NCBI GenBank assembly: GCA_022264855.1 | Contig: JABYQU010000014.1 | Span: forward strand, 434,001 to 498,000 | Direction of reading: 5' to 3' | DNA from: Lenzites betulinus | Taxonomy: Eukaryota; Basidiomycota; Agaricomycetes; Polyporales; Polyporaceae | DNA length: 64,000 nt | Shown: positions 31,692-43,348 of the stretch, in pieces | Layout of the letters: every line of letters begins with the position of its first letter | Numbering within the stretch: position 1 is the stretch's first letter | Position numbers and translations under genes: made by a program | Notes under the pieces: model-generated | Database searches by the model: none | What the model was told of the DNA's origin: nothing | What the model saw: the letters and a program-made list of their open reading frames with translations, nothing else

Positions 31692-33827
31692 TCATCGTTG
31701 TTCGTTCGCGGGGCGCTCCTGTGTCGCCGCTCTTTGCGATATCGTGACGTATGCTCCACCGACTTCCTCCTCCCCTGAAGACAAGCCTGGAGGAACCGAG
31801 GGTGTCGATGCGCTCGAGTGCATCAGAGGGAAGTCCGCAAGAGGACCATCGTCGTCCTCGACGAGCTTCACCTTCAACGCCAAGAATCGCGAGGTCTTGA
31901 TGAACTACGTTCGACGTCAGCACGCTGCCGAGTCGCAGATCAGAAGGAGGCTTACCTTGGGTACCGAATCGGTGGCCATCAGCCTGAAGACGTGTGTCTG
32001 AATGCGCTCGTACAGACGGATCATCGTCTGCAGCTGCGTCGCGTTGAAGTGGTTCGCCTGCTCGAGGTCGACGTGACCCTGGAAAGTCTTGCCGGTCATG
32101 CTCTGGATAACCTCACTGAGATACGCGGAGAGCTCGTTGCGGAGGCCGTGGTCGATGTTGAGCTCGCTCTGGCTCGAAGGCGCCAGGTAAGTGTTGTAGA
32201 TAACGAACGCCTTCTGGATGAGGGCCTCGTGATGCCGCTCCATAGCGAGCTGACCCGGTGTCGCCTTCTGTCCTGCTCGTGCTGCTGGTGGGTTTGCCGC
32301 GATAGCGCTCGACGTCGTCGAGAACGACTTCTTGAAGTCCTGAACGTCGAGGTAGAACGACAAGTTCTCCTCGCAAAAGTTGCTCCGTAGGAAGTCCCTG
32401 AAGATCATACGAAGCTGAGGCTCCTCCATGATGAAACGGAGACGATCGGTGTTCGACTCCTTCTGTCCATTCTTCTTGTCGGCGTCGTAGCTTGCGTTGA
32501 GCTTCTCCGTCATCGAGATGCGCCGATGGATCTTTGCATCGCTCAATGCGAGCCCCTCGGTCGTCGCGTTGTCAACGCTGTGGTCCTCGGATACCCGGGA
32601 AGTCGAGACGTTCGCAGCAGAGCTGTTAGGGGAAGCCCGTGCGCCATCCGGGACGTCCCACCGCGCAAGCCGACGGCCCTCGTCAGTGACCTTGTAGATG
32701 GCCTTCGCAGTGCAACGGAACTCTCCGTGTTGCTGGAAAGAGCGGGTGTGTGAGCTAAAGCGACAGAGAAGCTGTGGAGTGTCATACCGCGATGGACGAG
32801 TTCGCACCACCTGCCGCTCCGCGCACGGTGAAGATAATCGCAGAATCGTTGTTCTTCCGCTTATCGGAGACGAGGGTGATGAGGCCGAAGCGGACGAACT
32901 GGGCAGCCATCTCTGCGGCCTCCTCCCTGCCAATGACGGAGGTGAAGTCGCACAGCCACTCCAAGGCTGTCACCGCGGCAAAGCAGTTCTTGTGCGAGAG
33001 CATCGCCTTGCCAGTGCCCTTCTCCGAGACGTCCATTAATGCGACACCCTTCGACCTTTCGTGATACTTCTGGAACGGATCCATGGTCTCGACAGAGTCC
33101 GGTGGGTAGTTAGGCTGGCGTCCAACGAAGCGGCGGAACAGGGCGGTAATGGCGGAATGCGAGACAATGATCTCGTCATCTACTGACCGTCACTCGAGAT
33201 GAAGGAGCTTCATGCAGATTGGTTGCGACGAGAAGACGTGTGCGAGGTGGTCGCCATTGATACCGTTCTTGCTCATGAACCGCTCGAGGACATGGAGGCC
33301 CTTGGGCGTCAACACGTAAACACCACGCTCCTTGAACAGGTTGGAGCCGGGATCAGCTGCGTTCTCGATGAGGCGGGCATCCATGAACTGCTGGCACATT
33401 GCCTTGGCCATATCGCGAGTCATGGAGAAAGTCGTGGTCGTCGTGGTCGTGACAATGCGAGAGGGTTCTCGTGGATCGGGGCCACGGTTAGATTGTGAAA
33501 ACTTGAGCGATGCCAGGTTCCTTGCAGCGTCGTCTCTACACGGGAGGAACACGAGGTGGGCAGGGGGCATTGGAGCACATGATGGACGGGGCTTACGTTG
33601 TAAACGAGTTAAGGAAGCTGCGGAAATATTGCCGATTGGTGGTGAGCTCCAGCGAGACGACGAGGGTGGCGAACAGGTCGAGCGTGTCCTGCGGAGAGTG
33701 AGCAGAGTCGTGAGCAGGTGACGATGGGTGGACGATGGGGGAGACGCACCTTGAGGAAGGGTCTGCCGCGTTTTGTCGTCTTCATCATGTGGGACGAATT
33801 GCCCCCTGGGGCTTCCTGGGCGGGCAT
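31692..33827 (-). CDS. DEP-RGS regulator of heterotrimeric G-protein signalling (Thn1/FlbA/Sst2 type)
   Basis: GTPase-activating protein for G-alpha subunits. From the ATG at 33827 (MPAQEAPGGNSSHMMKTTKR) exons encode DTLDLFATLVVSLELTTNRQ, then SLKFSQSNRGPDPREPSRIV, a TTTTTTT-FSMTRDMAKAMCQ segment and the first DEP domain (FMDARLIENAADPGSNLFKE; GVYVLTPKGLHVLERF). ALFRRFVGRQPNYPPDSVET follows, then a second DEP region (DFTSVIGREEAAEMAAQFVR). The RGS domain (about 32430-31960) begins RLRFIMEEPQLRMIFRDFLR and includes NFCEENLSFYLDVQDF, HVDLEQANHFNATQLQTMIR and a RLYERIQTHVFRLMATDSVP end. The tail is short and acidic/serine-rich, ending at 31692. The layout matches the Schizophyllum Thn1 and Aspergillus FlbA proteins, which control hyphal growth and development. 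An apparent upstream extension begins with TTG, so the ATG at 33827 is preferred. Confidence 0.93.
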
Positions 33828-34512
33828 GGCGTTCGGCAAAGGCAGAAGATGAAGAGGGAGCGAAAGGGGGGACTAGAGAGGGAGTAAAATGAAGAGGATG
33901 GAAGAAGACGGCGGGCGGGAGGAGGAGGTGGAGGCAGAAGGCGAAGATGAGGACGGACGGTGACAAGAAGCGAGGCAGGCGCCTGGGCGAAACCCGTTGA
34001 CGACCCAGGTTTTCGACCCGAACTCCCACGTGCGGACGCCTGTTCGAGACACGCGAAACAGGGCCGGCGGGCTGCAAACTGCCGGATATGGTTATATTCT
34101 GCGCTGCCGCCGAGGGCACGGCCGGCGCGCCCACTGATATTTGCGAGCCGCCGCTTGACGCGCCGCCACCGCTGGCCACGCCCCGCCGCAGCGTGCGCCG
34201 GCCGCCCCGATCGGGTCTCGCACCAGCCCGCCCGGCCCCAGCCCGCCGACGCCCGACCGCTGCAGTTACGTCTCAGCCCACCGCGCCGTCTGCGTGTCCA
34301 TGTTCGCTGCTCGGACCCGCGCCCATCACCACATCACCTCCCCTCGCCCGCTCTCCCCCACGAGGCCGCCGCGAGCGAGCGTTGGCGCCCCTCCGCCCCC
34401 GCCAATCAATTGACATCAGCCGCCCCTTTCCAGGCAACATCGACACTGCTTAGTCACGCTTCCCCGCTCGGGCCCAGCCGCGCAGGCACGCCTTGAGAGC
34501 CCACCGCGAGCA
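33828..34512. other. Intergenic region upstream of the RGS gene
   Basis: About 685 bases, purine-rich on the plus strand at 33840-33960 (thus a pyrimidine-rich leader for the minus-strand RGS gene), then very GC-rich. No gene supported. Confidence 0.4.
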
Positions 34513-34977
34513 ATGCACCCGGATCCGCTCACTCCTCCGACTCAGTCCACCATACTCTCTCCGGACATCCCGTTGGATGTGCAGCGCCAGGTCCTTGATG
34601 CGCTAGTTGCGGACGCGCATCATCTCGCGGCATCGCACGGGCTCCTCATCGGCGCTCTGACTCGTTTCGTATGCACGTCCCGTTCGGGAACCCTGGCAGC
34701 GTGGGCAACCCGTACCGTCGTCGCTGCGTTTCAGATGTCATACGGCACCATGCTCCGTCGTGGCGCTCCTCCCAAGCGTTGCCTGTACATAGCGACCGCT
34801 TCCGGCTGCGCAAGCCTGCCCTCGCTCCTCTCCGTGCTCCTGTGCAGCACAAAACGTCTGCAAGGCATGCCTCAAGAATACGTACGCGCGCGGGTCTCGC
34901 CAACGAATTGTCTTGATGGCCTCCCGCCCTCCGTGCTCCGCCGCAGCGCAGCCTCAGGCCCGTCTTGCTGGCTTTAA
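34513..34977 (+). CDS. Doubtful hypothetical ORF, possibly decayed F-box-like gene
   Basis: A 154-codon frame opening with MHPDPLTPPTQSTILSPDIP, then LDVQRQVLDALVADAHHLAA. It is loosely like the start of agaricomycete F-box-type proteins, where a short Pro/Asp/Leu-rich entry precedes two helices. The remainder has no motif I can place and the frame ends without a convincing splice continuation. Other frames to 36.45 kb (34913-35341, 35470-35925, 36260-36451) could be later exons or chance. I keep it only as a low-confidence candidate, perhaps a relic. Confidence 0.25.
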   Translation: MHPDPLTPPTQSTILSPDIPLDVQRQVLDALVADAHHLAASHGLLIGALTRFVCTSRSGTLAAWATRTVVAAFQMSYGTMLRRGAPPKRCLYIATASGCASLPSLLSVLLCSTKRLQGMPQEYVRARVSPTNCLDGLPPSVLRRSAASGPSCWL

Positions 34978-36512
34978 TCGGTGGCATTATGTCGCTTCAC
35001 CGGTTCATCCGCCACGTTCACAAAGCCTCGACCCGAATGCTCCAACCTCCCCACGGGTCTCACCGGACCGTCGAGCCTCGAGGTACGCTGATAGAATATG
35101 GCTACACGTGTTTGCTCTACTGAACGACGGTGTACGTTTCGCGTTATTTGAGACGGCCTCGTTAGCACTACGCGGCATGCGCCGAAGTTGTGTGGATCCC
35201 CCGTTCTCCCGTGGCACATCGCCCTGTGTATGCAATCAATTGCAATTCGTAACAGATGCTCAACGTATTCGGGGCATGGCTGCCGCAGGGTGCACTGAAT
35301 ACTTACACACAGCCATGACAGCGCGCTCCGAGGAGGTCTAAAGTAACGTAACAGGTTATGCATCGTCTGCGGCTGAGCGTATGGGCCGGACGCTAAGCGC
35401 ATCGCTTCCTTCCTCAAACACGACAGCCGGTACCTTTAGCACCACCATCGAGGCCGCCGCGAAGGGTACGTGCATCTTCCATGTTCTCGCTTCCTTCCCC
35501 ATTCGCTCCGCAGCGCCATTGTGGCGTCCTTCCCGTTCATTTCCCCCCATGACCTCCAGGCTACTCCTCGCTTCCTTGTTCTCACCCAATTCAAAAAAGG
35601 GTCCTCAGGTACCCGTGTCCGGCACGACCCTTGTTTTCGCCTCAATATCCGGCTTTCTGACATGGGAAACAACTCGCAAGGGCGCCTGCATGATCCACCT
35701 GCGTGTGGGTCTTCGACGCGCACTATTCTGCATTGCCGGCGGCAACATGGCACCCACATCCATACCTGTCCATCGCGGGAGCTCCGGATACTCAGATATG
35801 AGCTGTGTGCTCCCGTCCGCAAGGCGAGTTCCATGTTTCACGTCACTCTGCACAGCATCCGCCGCACAGGTGCGCACTGGCTCGGGCAACCCACCGGGAT
35901 GAAGTGGTTTGAGACGCCGCTATGAACGCCCGTGCGCTGATCATAGTCGAGCACTGTATCGTGTACCCCCGGATCGCCCTCCCGAGATGCCATTGCCTGC
36001 GTGGGCTGCACAAAGATGGCCCACCGCAGGCATCGGGATAATTCATCGCTCGATCCCTCCCCGCGCGAGGCCGGGCGCGTACGACCTTCCAAGTCCGCGC
36101 TACATGAGATGCACATGGATCGCGACATGCGCCAGCGGTCAGCTCGATCCAGAACGTGCGGGCGTGTGCGGGCGTGCCATCCAGCGGAGGAAATAGGGGT
36201 ACGGATATGTCCTCGCTATGTAATGCATACGTAGTGTCTAGGTAGCGGCAATAACACCGTTGCGCCATCTGCTCCAGACGGCTGAGAGTTCCGGAAGCAT
36301 CGCTTGCGTGGATCTAGCTATGATCTGGCTCCACGCCACACAGATTGGGATCGTCGTGGACGTGACTGGAGGTGTATACAACGTGACGCTTCACACGGGC
36401 GCAGAGGAAATCGCGTCGCCAAATCCAGTCGGTTTTCCTTCTTGTGACTGAGCGTCACACAAGGTCACACAGGACGACGCGTCGTAGACGCCGAACGCGA
36501 CGCGACGCGACC
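34978..36512. other. Uncertain stretch, overlapping ORFs without motifs
   Basis: About 1.5 kb with overlapping frames of 60-175 codons on both strands and no recognisable domain. Codon use is less biased toward G/C endings than in the neighbouring genes. It may be decayed coding sequence following the doubtful ORF at 34513, or non-coding. Confidence 0.35.
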
Positions 36513-37945
36513 ATGAACTCCTCCAACATCAATGTAAGTGTTTCTCGGCCAAAGCAGCACTCACCGCCCTGGAAGATCCGTGATGCATGAAACAGGACCC
36601 AAACGCCATCAAAGCTCTGCTCGACCACCTGAGATCGTCGGAAGCATGGCAGAAGGCGGTCAACGCAAACGCTGCTGCCGCTACTCATAGTTCCCAGCCT
36701 CCAGCTGCGAACACAGCACCGGTGCCTTCAGAAGGGACCTCAACGTCGGACATTGCGTCGGGCACGACACTCTCAAACGCACTCCAAGTGCCTCATGTCG
36801 GCTTCTCAAGGCTTTCTGAGGGCCCCGCCTCCCAGTCGGACGGCCACTCCCAGGCTAGTTCAGTTGCGGCGTTGTTGTCCCAGCTGCAAGGATCCAGCAG
36901 CTTCGCTGCGGTAGCATCGCTGCCCACCGCCCCGACTAGCACGCCGAAGCAGCCAGCGCCAACATCATCGCGCAAACCCCCTTCTGCTGGAACCTCCGAC
37001 TTTCCCGGTCCGGACGCGGCGGCGCTCCCCAGCACAAGCGCGAGCACGAGCACGAGTACGGTGCCGGCCCCGACTCCCGCGCCGAGGCACGACTTGCGGG
37101 CGTGCACCTTCCAGCAGGCGCTCCCCCACCTCGCGCGGCTGTCCGCCGACGACAGCTTTCTCAAGGCGCTCGCCGCGGTGCGTGACGCGCCTATTCCCTC
37201 CCTTTCCGAGGCCTCGCGGCCCGTACGTCGATCAGCGCGCTCACACATTAACGCATGTCGCGCTTGGCGATCAGATGCAGCGCGAGCAGGCGGAGCTGGA
37301 GCGGCGGCTCTGGACAGAGCGGCGCGCCATCCAGCGCACGCACGAAGAGAAGGTCGCCACCGCGCGCACCAGGTGAGTCTGCAGGCGCCCCGCGGCCCCA
37401 CGATCCCCCTCTCGCCCCGGCGCATGGCACGCTGACTGGCGGCCGCGGCGGACTCGCGCTGGCCTGCACACCCGCAGGGCGAGCATCATTGGGGCCGGCC
37501 TGACCCCGTACGAAGCAGAGGTGCGTTTAGGCTCTCTCGCCTTCCTGCCCTCCCTCCCTCGCTCTCGCGCGCGCCCCCGGTGCGCACGCCGATCAGCTGT
37601 CTGATGAACGGTGCATGCAGGCGTTGGCAGATTCCTTCCGCGTAGAGCTGCTCAGGTTCGACCGGCAACGCGTCCTGCCCGCGTGGGACGGCCTCCTGGC
37701 GAAGCAGCAGGCAGCGCTGGAGGCGCTCGGCGTCCCCGCCATGTTCCCGACCACGCTGGCGGCAGACAGAGAGGTGCGTGTGTAGATCGCCGGCGTCTCG
37801 CGCTGTGTGTGTTCGCATGATGGGTGCTGATCACGCGCGGATGCATTGTACCCCGCCGCGGTGCGGTTTTCAGCGCCAACAGGAAGTCGTGCACGTCCTC
37901 GGACGCATCGCGCAGACCGACAGAAGCCTCTCGGGCTCCCTGTAG
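36513..37945 (+). CDS. Uncharacterised protein with disordered linker and C-terminal coiled coil
   Basis: Not recognised by function. The first exon is only seven codons (MNSSNIN, from 36513). An intron ending GAAACAG leads into DPNAIKALLDHLRSSEAWQK. A long Ser/Thr/Ala/Pro-rich disordered part follows (about 36670-37080; includes SVAALLSQLQGSSSFAAVAS and a STSASTSTSTVPAPTPAP run), then RACTFQQALPHLARLSADDS. The C-terminal third is charged and helical: MQREQAELERRLWTERRAIQ, ASIIGAGLTPYEAEALADSF, FDRQRVLPAWDGLLAKQQAA, and a last exon RQQEVVHVLGRIAQTDRSLS ending at the stop 37943-37945. About five introns with good ends. All exons keep phase, so I am confident it is a real gene. The C-terminal coiled coil suggests a protein-interaction role. 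Confidence 0.75.
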
Positions 37946-40900
37946 GCTGCCGCCTGGCACCGGCGGGTAATTATAGTCCTGGGGACCTCGGGGAGAACGC
38001 TAGGTGGGTAGTAGAGCGCCGCGCTGTGATCGTAGGAACGCGCTCTGGTGGTGGCAGGGTCGTCGAAGAAGTAATCATTGCTCGCAATCTTCAGTTCAAG
38101 GCCAGTCAGGGCCGACTGCACCAACCTGCAATTTTGGATCATTGGGCGACGGCCGTCCTCCGCCGTCCTCTTTGCGCAGCCTGTGCGACGTCGGGACTCG
38201 GGAATGTTACGTGTCGTGCCGTGCCGTTCCACGTCGGATTCGCACTCGAGCATTGCCCCCTTGCCGCTTTGCTGGTAGCAGAACTTTAAACACTAACGCA
38301 TTGATCGCTTTGCCCGGACGGCCCCCGTGGCCGGCACGGTGCCGTAACGGTAATAATGCGACAATGTCGCCTCGCATCACGGCGATATCCTGAGTGTCCG
38401 CCGGCGCCGTCTCGCCATCTGTTGCTTTAACATTGATCGCGGGTTCGGCGTACAGACCTAGCACCTTACGACGTTGATGGCTCGTACCTCCGTTCTGCAT
38501 GGAGCGCTGGGGCGAGTAGCGTATAAACTAAGTGATGAACAGACGTTGACGAGGGTACATCGTAAAAGTTACATAGATCTGCTTCATCTCGCGGGAGATC
38601 GTTTCAGTAGCAGACAGGGTTGCCAAGACGGCTGAAGAGCTCCGTCAAGACATAGGATTATTTACGACTGGTTACTGCCGTCCCATGCCCTGCTTTGCAA
38701 CCTCACACGCTCTACGCTCAGGCTGATCCGCCTTCATAAAAGACAGGCCAAGCTCCCTCGGGTAGATCTGGAGAACACCCTCCGCGATCTCAGCGCTCAG
38801 CACCCATCTCACCCAGCCCCAAACACGAATCGGAACAGCGCTGCTCACGCCTAGCGCCCGGGGCGCAACACAAATTACAATCGCGACCCGCAACACCTTC
38901 TCGGATTCTCCGCCAGACTCCCGAGCTCCAGTGCGGTCGCGCCCATCTCCGCCCTCACCAGCACTCCGAGTCTCCGATCCGCGACGCACTGACGCACTGA
39001 CGCCTACTGACGCACACCCCTGGCAGCGCCGGCCTGTCGGGCTCAGTTTTGTCCCTGATAGTGAACGCATGGTCGAGCACGCCCGTCGTGATAAATGGGC
39101 GCCGCGGCGTTCGCAATGTTTTGCCGATCTGAGGCCGGGCGAACAAGAGTGGACTCAGGGCGGGGCGACGCTGGATGCGCGGGTGCGCGACCGTAGTGAG
39201 TGCGGTGCAGTGGATAATCGCACCGGCTCTAGGTCATATAGCGAGAGGTATGTGTGGTTGTGAGAGCACTTGGCGAGCAGGGCTCCGACTTGGTAGGTTG
39301 GTTAGTCATGTCCTTGAATCGCGGGTGGAAGTGGAATGTCTTTCATTCAGGCCGGAAAACGGCGCCGTTGGACACAAACTCTACCCATGTGTTCCATGCC
39401 CCGGCGACGATGCCCCATGGCCATGGGCCACTTGCGCTGTTCAAGAAGTTTAGTGCGAAGTTCAAACTCTCGCCCTTAGGCGTAAACCGACTTACTAAAA
39501 TGCCTTCCAAGCCTGTCATCCGCAGCGCTCGGATGAGCGATCCGCATAGAGCCGAGTAGGCAAGACACATTTCCCAATTCTCCCATTACACTTACTGAGA
39601 TACCTGAAGTCGAGTAGCGATGACGCACACAGGGATCACACAGAACATTTCTAAGTGACATACTTGCGCTGAGGGTCACCACTTCTCAAGTCGGACCGGC
39701 GGCTCCCTGACTGGTGACCCAGATGGTGAATATGAGGCAATTAAACTGTTCGAGGTAGACCAACCGAGGTCAATCACGGTGTGTCTGTGGAAACGAGAAG
39801 TGTCCGGATGTGGAGGCAACCATCGAGTTTCTGGCCTTGCGGTCGGGCGCCACAGTGAGCCATGGACTCACGAGCGAGTGCGCCTCAAATGTGTGTTGAG
39901 CGTACGGAAGAACCTTGCGAGCTGTGCACAATAGCAGCATAACTGTGAAGGCACGCTGTATCCCGATACAAGCTGAGTTGTCTCCTGGGCAACCGACCTG
40001 GCGCTGTATTTCGCCGACACAGCAGTGCGGCATCCCCGCAGCACAAGTTAACAAGTCGGTTGCCAATTGCCTGGTAAAGGATGAGTACCTTTACTTGCAC
40101 GAGTGGATTGGAGGCACAGACCCGTCATATATACACTGTCAGAAGTGCGATGTCATTGTTCGAGAACGTACTGGTATATCTTTCGGGCTTTCAGCCTAAC
40201 GCACACGACAGGCACATGAGCGTTCGTGTCAAATTGTGTCGATGCACCAACTCGGAGGCTATTTGGACACATAGACACATCACGACTAGTAAGCGTGTGC
40301 ACACCCGGCAACGAGATGGGGTGATTGAACGATTGTTGGCCGTCAATTGAGAAATTGAACCATCGGAAGATGGTGGTCGAACGATCGCTGTCGAGCGAGA
40401 GCAAGGTTCGCCGTCCGCACAATGCGACGTGGATACAGGGAAGAGCAGGGACGCCCGGACGAGGATGAAGACGGTTAGTGCGTACGCGTGCATGGTTATC
40501 TGAAAGTAGATGGATCCGAACGAAGATCTGAGAAGGGACGCCACAGCAGCGGATCTAGGCAATTTAAGACTCGGAACGCGCTTGTGGCAGGGCGGCGCGG
40601 GCGCTGGACACGGTGAGGCGCGTGTGTCGTCTGGATAGGATAGTGCACGTCGCGGGCGGAGGGTGCTCAATGCAGATTAGCGACGATAGCGTATTATGTC
40701 GGGAGGAAGGACTCAGTGGGCAACTCCTGCAAATGTATGTCCCCTGGTTGCGTATTTTGACTCCGTGGTTGGTAGGCTAAAATAAGTCACGTGACGCAGT
40801 CCTTCGTCCAAATTGACGTATTTTGGCGCCCAAAAGTTTGCATATTTGAGGCCGAAATCTGGGGGTCGCGGGGGACATGATACATTTGGAGGAGTTGCCC

Positions 40901-41133
40901 GGGTCCTCGGGAGGAGCCAGACAAATGGTCGACAGAGGAGGCGATCAGTGAATCCGGGGGAAGGAGCTAAGCGAGGCACAAAAAGGCAGCCGCGGCAGGT
41001 GATCGCACCGAGTCTTGTCACCGTTCAGATACATATCTCCAGACTCTCCAGCGTCCTACCCGTGTCCTCATACCTCCTCCCCTCATGCCCGCGCCCACCC
41101 CCGCGCTCCGTCCGCCCCTCTAGTCCGCTCACC
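37946..41133. other. Gene-poor region of about 3.2 kb
   Basis: No gene I can support. Frames up to 160 codons occur: 38931-39263 plus; 39254-39559 plus; and 40191-40493 minus, the last with a hydrophobic start MHAYALTVFILVRASLLFPV. None has a family motif or clear splice partners. GC content and codon bias are lower than in flanking genes. No tRNA, terminal repeats or transposase remnants recognised. The last 300 bases are presumably the hydrolase promoter. Confidence 0.4.
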
Positions 41134-43348
41134 ATGCCTTATGTCGACCTCGTCTCCTCTAACGACTACGCTGCCATTTGGTACACCACCAATGCGCCCT
41201 CCTCCCATGTCGGCGGCTTCAACCCCGACAAGCCCACGCTGGTCATGCTACACCCTCTCTTCCTCGACTCCTCCTGGCTCCACCCCCAGCTCGACGATCC
41301 CCGTCTAAACGCCAACTTCAATATCATCGCCTTCGACCTCCGCACCACCGGCAAGTCCCTCTACAGACCCTCGGGCCGCTACGACCTCTGGGTCACCGCC
41401 GCAGACCTCGCACACTGCTTCTACGTGAGTCCGCCGTATGCACACGTGGAACACTGTGCTTAGTGCGTCGTGTGCAGCATCTGCAAATCCCTGCAGCACA
41501 CATATTCGCTCCCGAGCTCTTCTCCTTTACTGCCCTCCGCTTTGCCGCTCTGTAAGTTCGGCATGATCTGCGCCGTCCGTAATCGGAAGCGCTAATGCTC
41601 TGCCTGGAGATTCCCCGAGCTCTGCCTGAGCCTGACCCTCTGCAACGTTACACCGCAAACCGAGTACGTCTCTCCCCGTCCGATCTCGCGCACCCACGCT
41701 CACCGGTCCCGTGCCAGGCTCAAGAGCCTCTTCGAAGCGTTTGAGGAGCTCGCTCATCTCTGGTGCTACTCAGAGGACCTCGAGTCGTTCGAGACCGCTT
41801 GCAAGGAGCTTATCAATTGCTACGCCTTGGTGAGTGCAAGGGGGACGCTCATGGGCACCCTCGGAACGCTTAACGTTCGCTTCTCAGGATGCACACCCGG
41901 ACCTTGTGGACGAGGTACGTCCATCACGACATACTGTTACGCGAGCGCGTGCGTATTCAATGTCTCTATACAGCTCGTCGCGTTTTGGGAAGTACAGTAC
42001 CCGCCATTCAGGCGGCAACTCGCTATCGTCAATACTAATCTCGTCCTCAATGTAAGTGAGCCTCGCAGGTAGGTCGGTGCACGCATTTCCAACGCTCACG
42101 CGCCTCGTACAGCGCACCCCTATGAGCGCGATTGAAATGGCTAATGTCACCTGTCCCGTGCTAATGATTCAGGTCAGTGGACGCTTGTGACCCGCGTCGA
42201 ACCGGTGATAGTTGCCCCGGATGTGAACTGAACTGATGCATCTTGTAGTCGGAGCGCAGTCCGACGCATCCCATGGAGTATGCGCAACAGACTCGCCAAG
42301 CACTAGTTAACGTGCCTGGCGGTGCGCAAATGTTTAACGTGAAATGTACCCCCATTCTCCCATACACATCCTGCTGTCACGTACTGACACCTTTCTAGCT
42401 GGCCACGGCTATTTAAGCCTGCTTTCTTCATCTATCGTGAACCAAGTGCTGAACAAATTCCTCACGCGTCTCCCGCTGGTCAAAACGCACCTCCGGCCGC
42501 ACGCGACCCCGCTCGCCGAGCGCATGCGCATGGCGCTAGCCCAACTCGCAGAGTGGCGGGAGAACCCCGCACTCGCAGAGCAGGACCCGCTCTCGCCACT
42601 CTCGTTCTCGTGCGTGACCGAAGAAGTGCGCCAGAGTCAGGACGAAATCTACCTGCTCTACCAGGAAGGCGCATCCACCGCGTTCTCGCCGCTCGCGCCC
42701 GACGGGCGGCCGCTCCGGAAGTGGGTCGATTCTCCCGTCCCATTTTTGTATAGTGTGGTTGTGGGGACGTGGTACTGACACAGCGCCCGGCACAGGTACT
42801 CGGAGCGCAAGGACGAGCACTGGCTCGAGTCGAGCGAGGACGGGTTCTCGTACAGCAGTACGTTCCGGTCAATTCGCTCCCGTTCTCCCCGTGGCCGCTC
42901 CTCGCTCATACGCGCGTTTCCGAAAGACATAAAGCAGTTCCAAGGGCGCATTAGCGAGCAGAACCGCGCGAAGCGGCGCCCCGGCCGCGGCTGGAGCGAT
43001 GCCGGTACTAACGGCAGCAGCAGCAATGGAAACGCTAACGGCAGCACGAACGGCAGCGGCCCCAGTGGCGGCGGCGGGAGCAGTAGTAACGGCAACGACG
43101 GTAGCGGAGGGGGCAACAGCGGAGGTGGCAGCGGTAGCCACAGCGGCGGTCGTTCGGGCGTGGACAAGGAGGCGCTGATGTTCTCGCCGTCGGAGCCGGT
43201 GACGCAGGAGCTACAGCACGTCTCGCGCCTCCGCCGTGCTACGGGCCTCCCGCCGGGCGCAGCGGACAAGCACGTTATCAAGGGCTCGATGGCGAAGGTC
43301 ATCGCTTCGGGCTCGGGCACGAGCCTCCCGCGGCGGCTCCTGCGATAG
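41134..43348 (+). CDS. Alpha/beta-hydrolase fold protein with low-complexity tail
   Basis: The start at 41134 (MPYVDLVSSNDYAAIWYTTN) leads to KPTLVMLHPLFLDSSWLHPQ (strand 3 and oxyanion region), then IIAFDLRTTGKS (typical D..G..G/S loop) and WVTAADLAHCFY. After an intron the expected nucleophile elbow reads HIFAPELFSFTALRFAALFP, without GxSxG. Small exons continue with ELCLSLTLCNVTPQTE, LKSLFEAFEELAHLWCYSED, AFWEVQYPPFRRQLAIVN, MANVTCPVLMIQ (strand before the acid), SERSPTHPMEYAQQTRQALV and GGAQMFNVK / AGHGYLSL (candidate catalytic His). The last part (42840-43340) is an Asn/Gly/Ser-rich low-complexity linker followed by a conserved-looking EPVTQELQHVSRLRRATGLP end. Eight or more introns. Whether it is catalytic is doubtful because the nucleophile motif is missing. 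Confidence 0.85.

Noticed and set aside
33828..33839. Upstream extension MPNA- of the RGS protein
   Set aside because: The first codon of that extension is TTG. The first ATG is at 33827.
40191..40493. Short minus-strand frame with hydrophobic start, candidate small secreted protein
   Set aside because: Only the leader looks meaningful. The remainder has no cysteine pattern, domain or splice support, so I mention it but do not call it.
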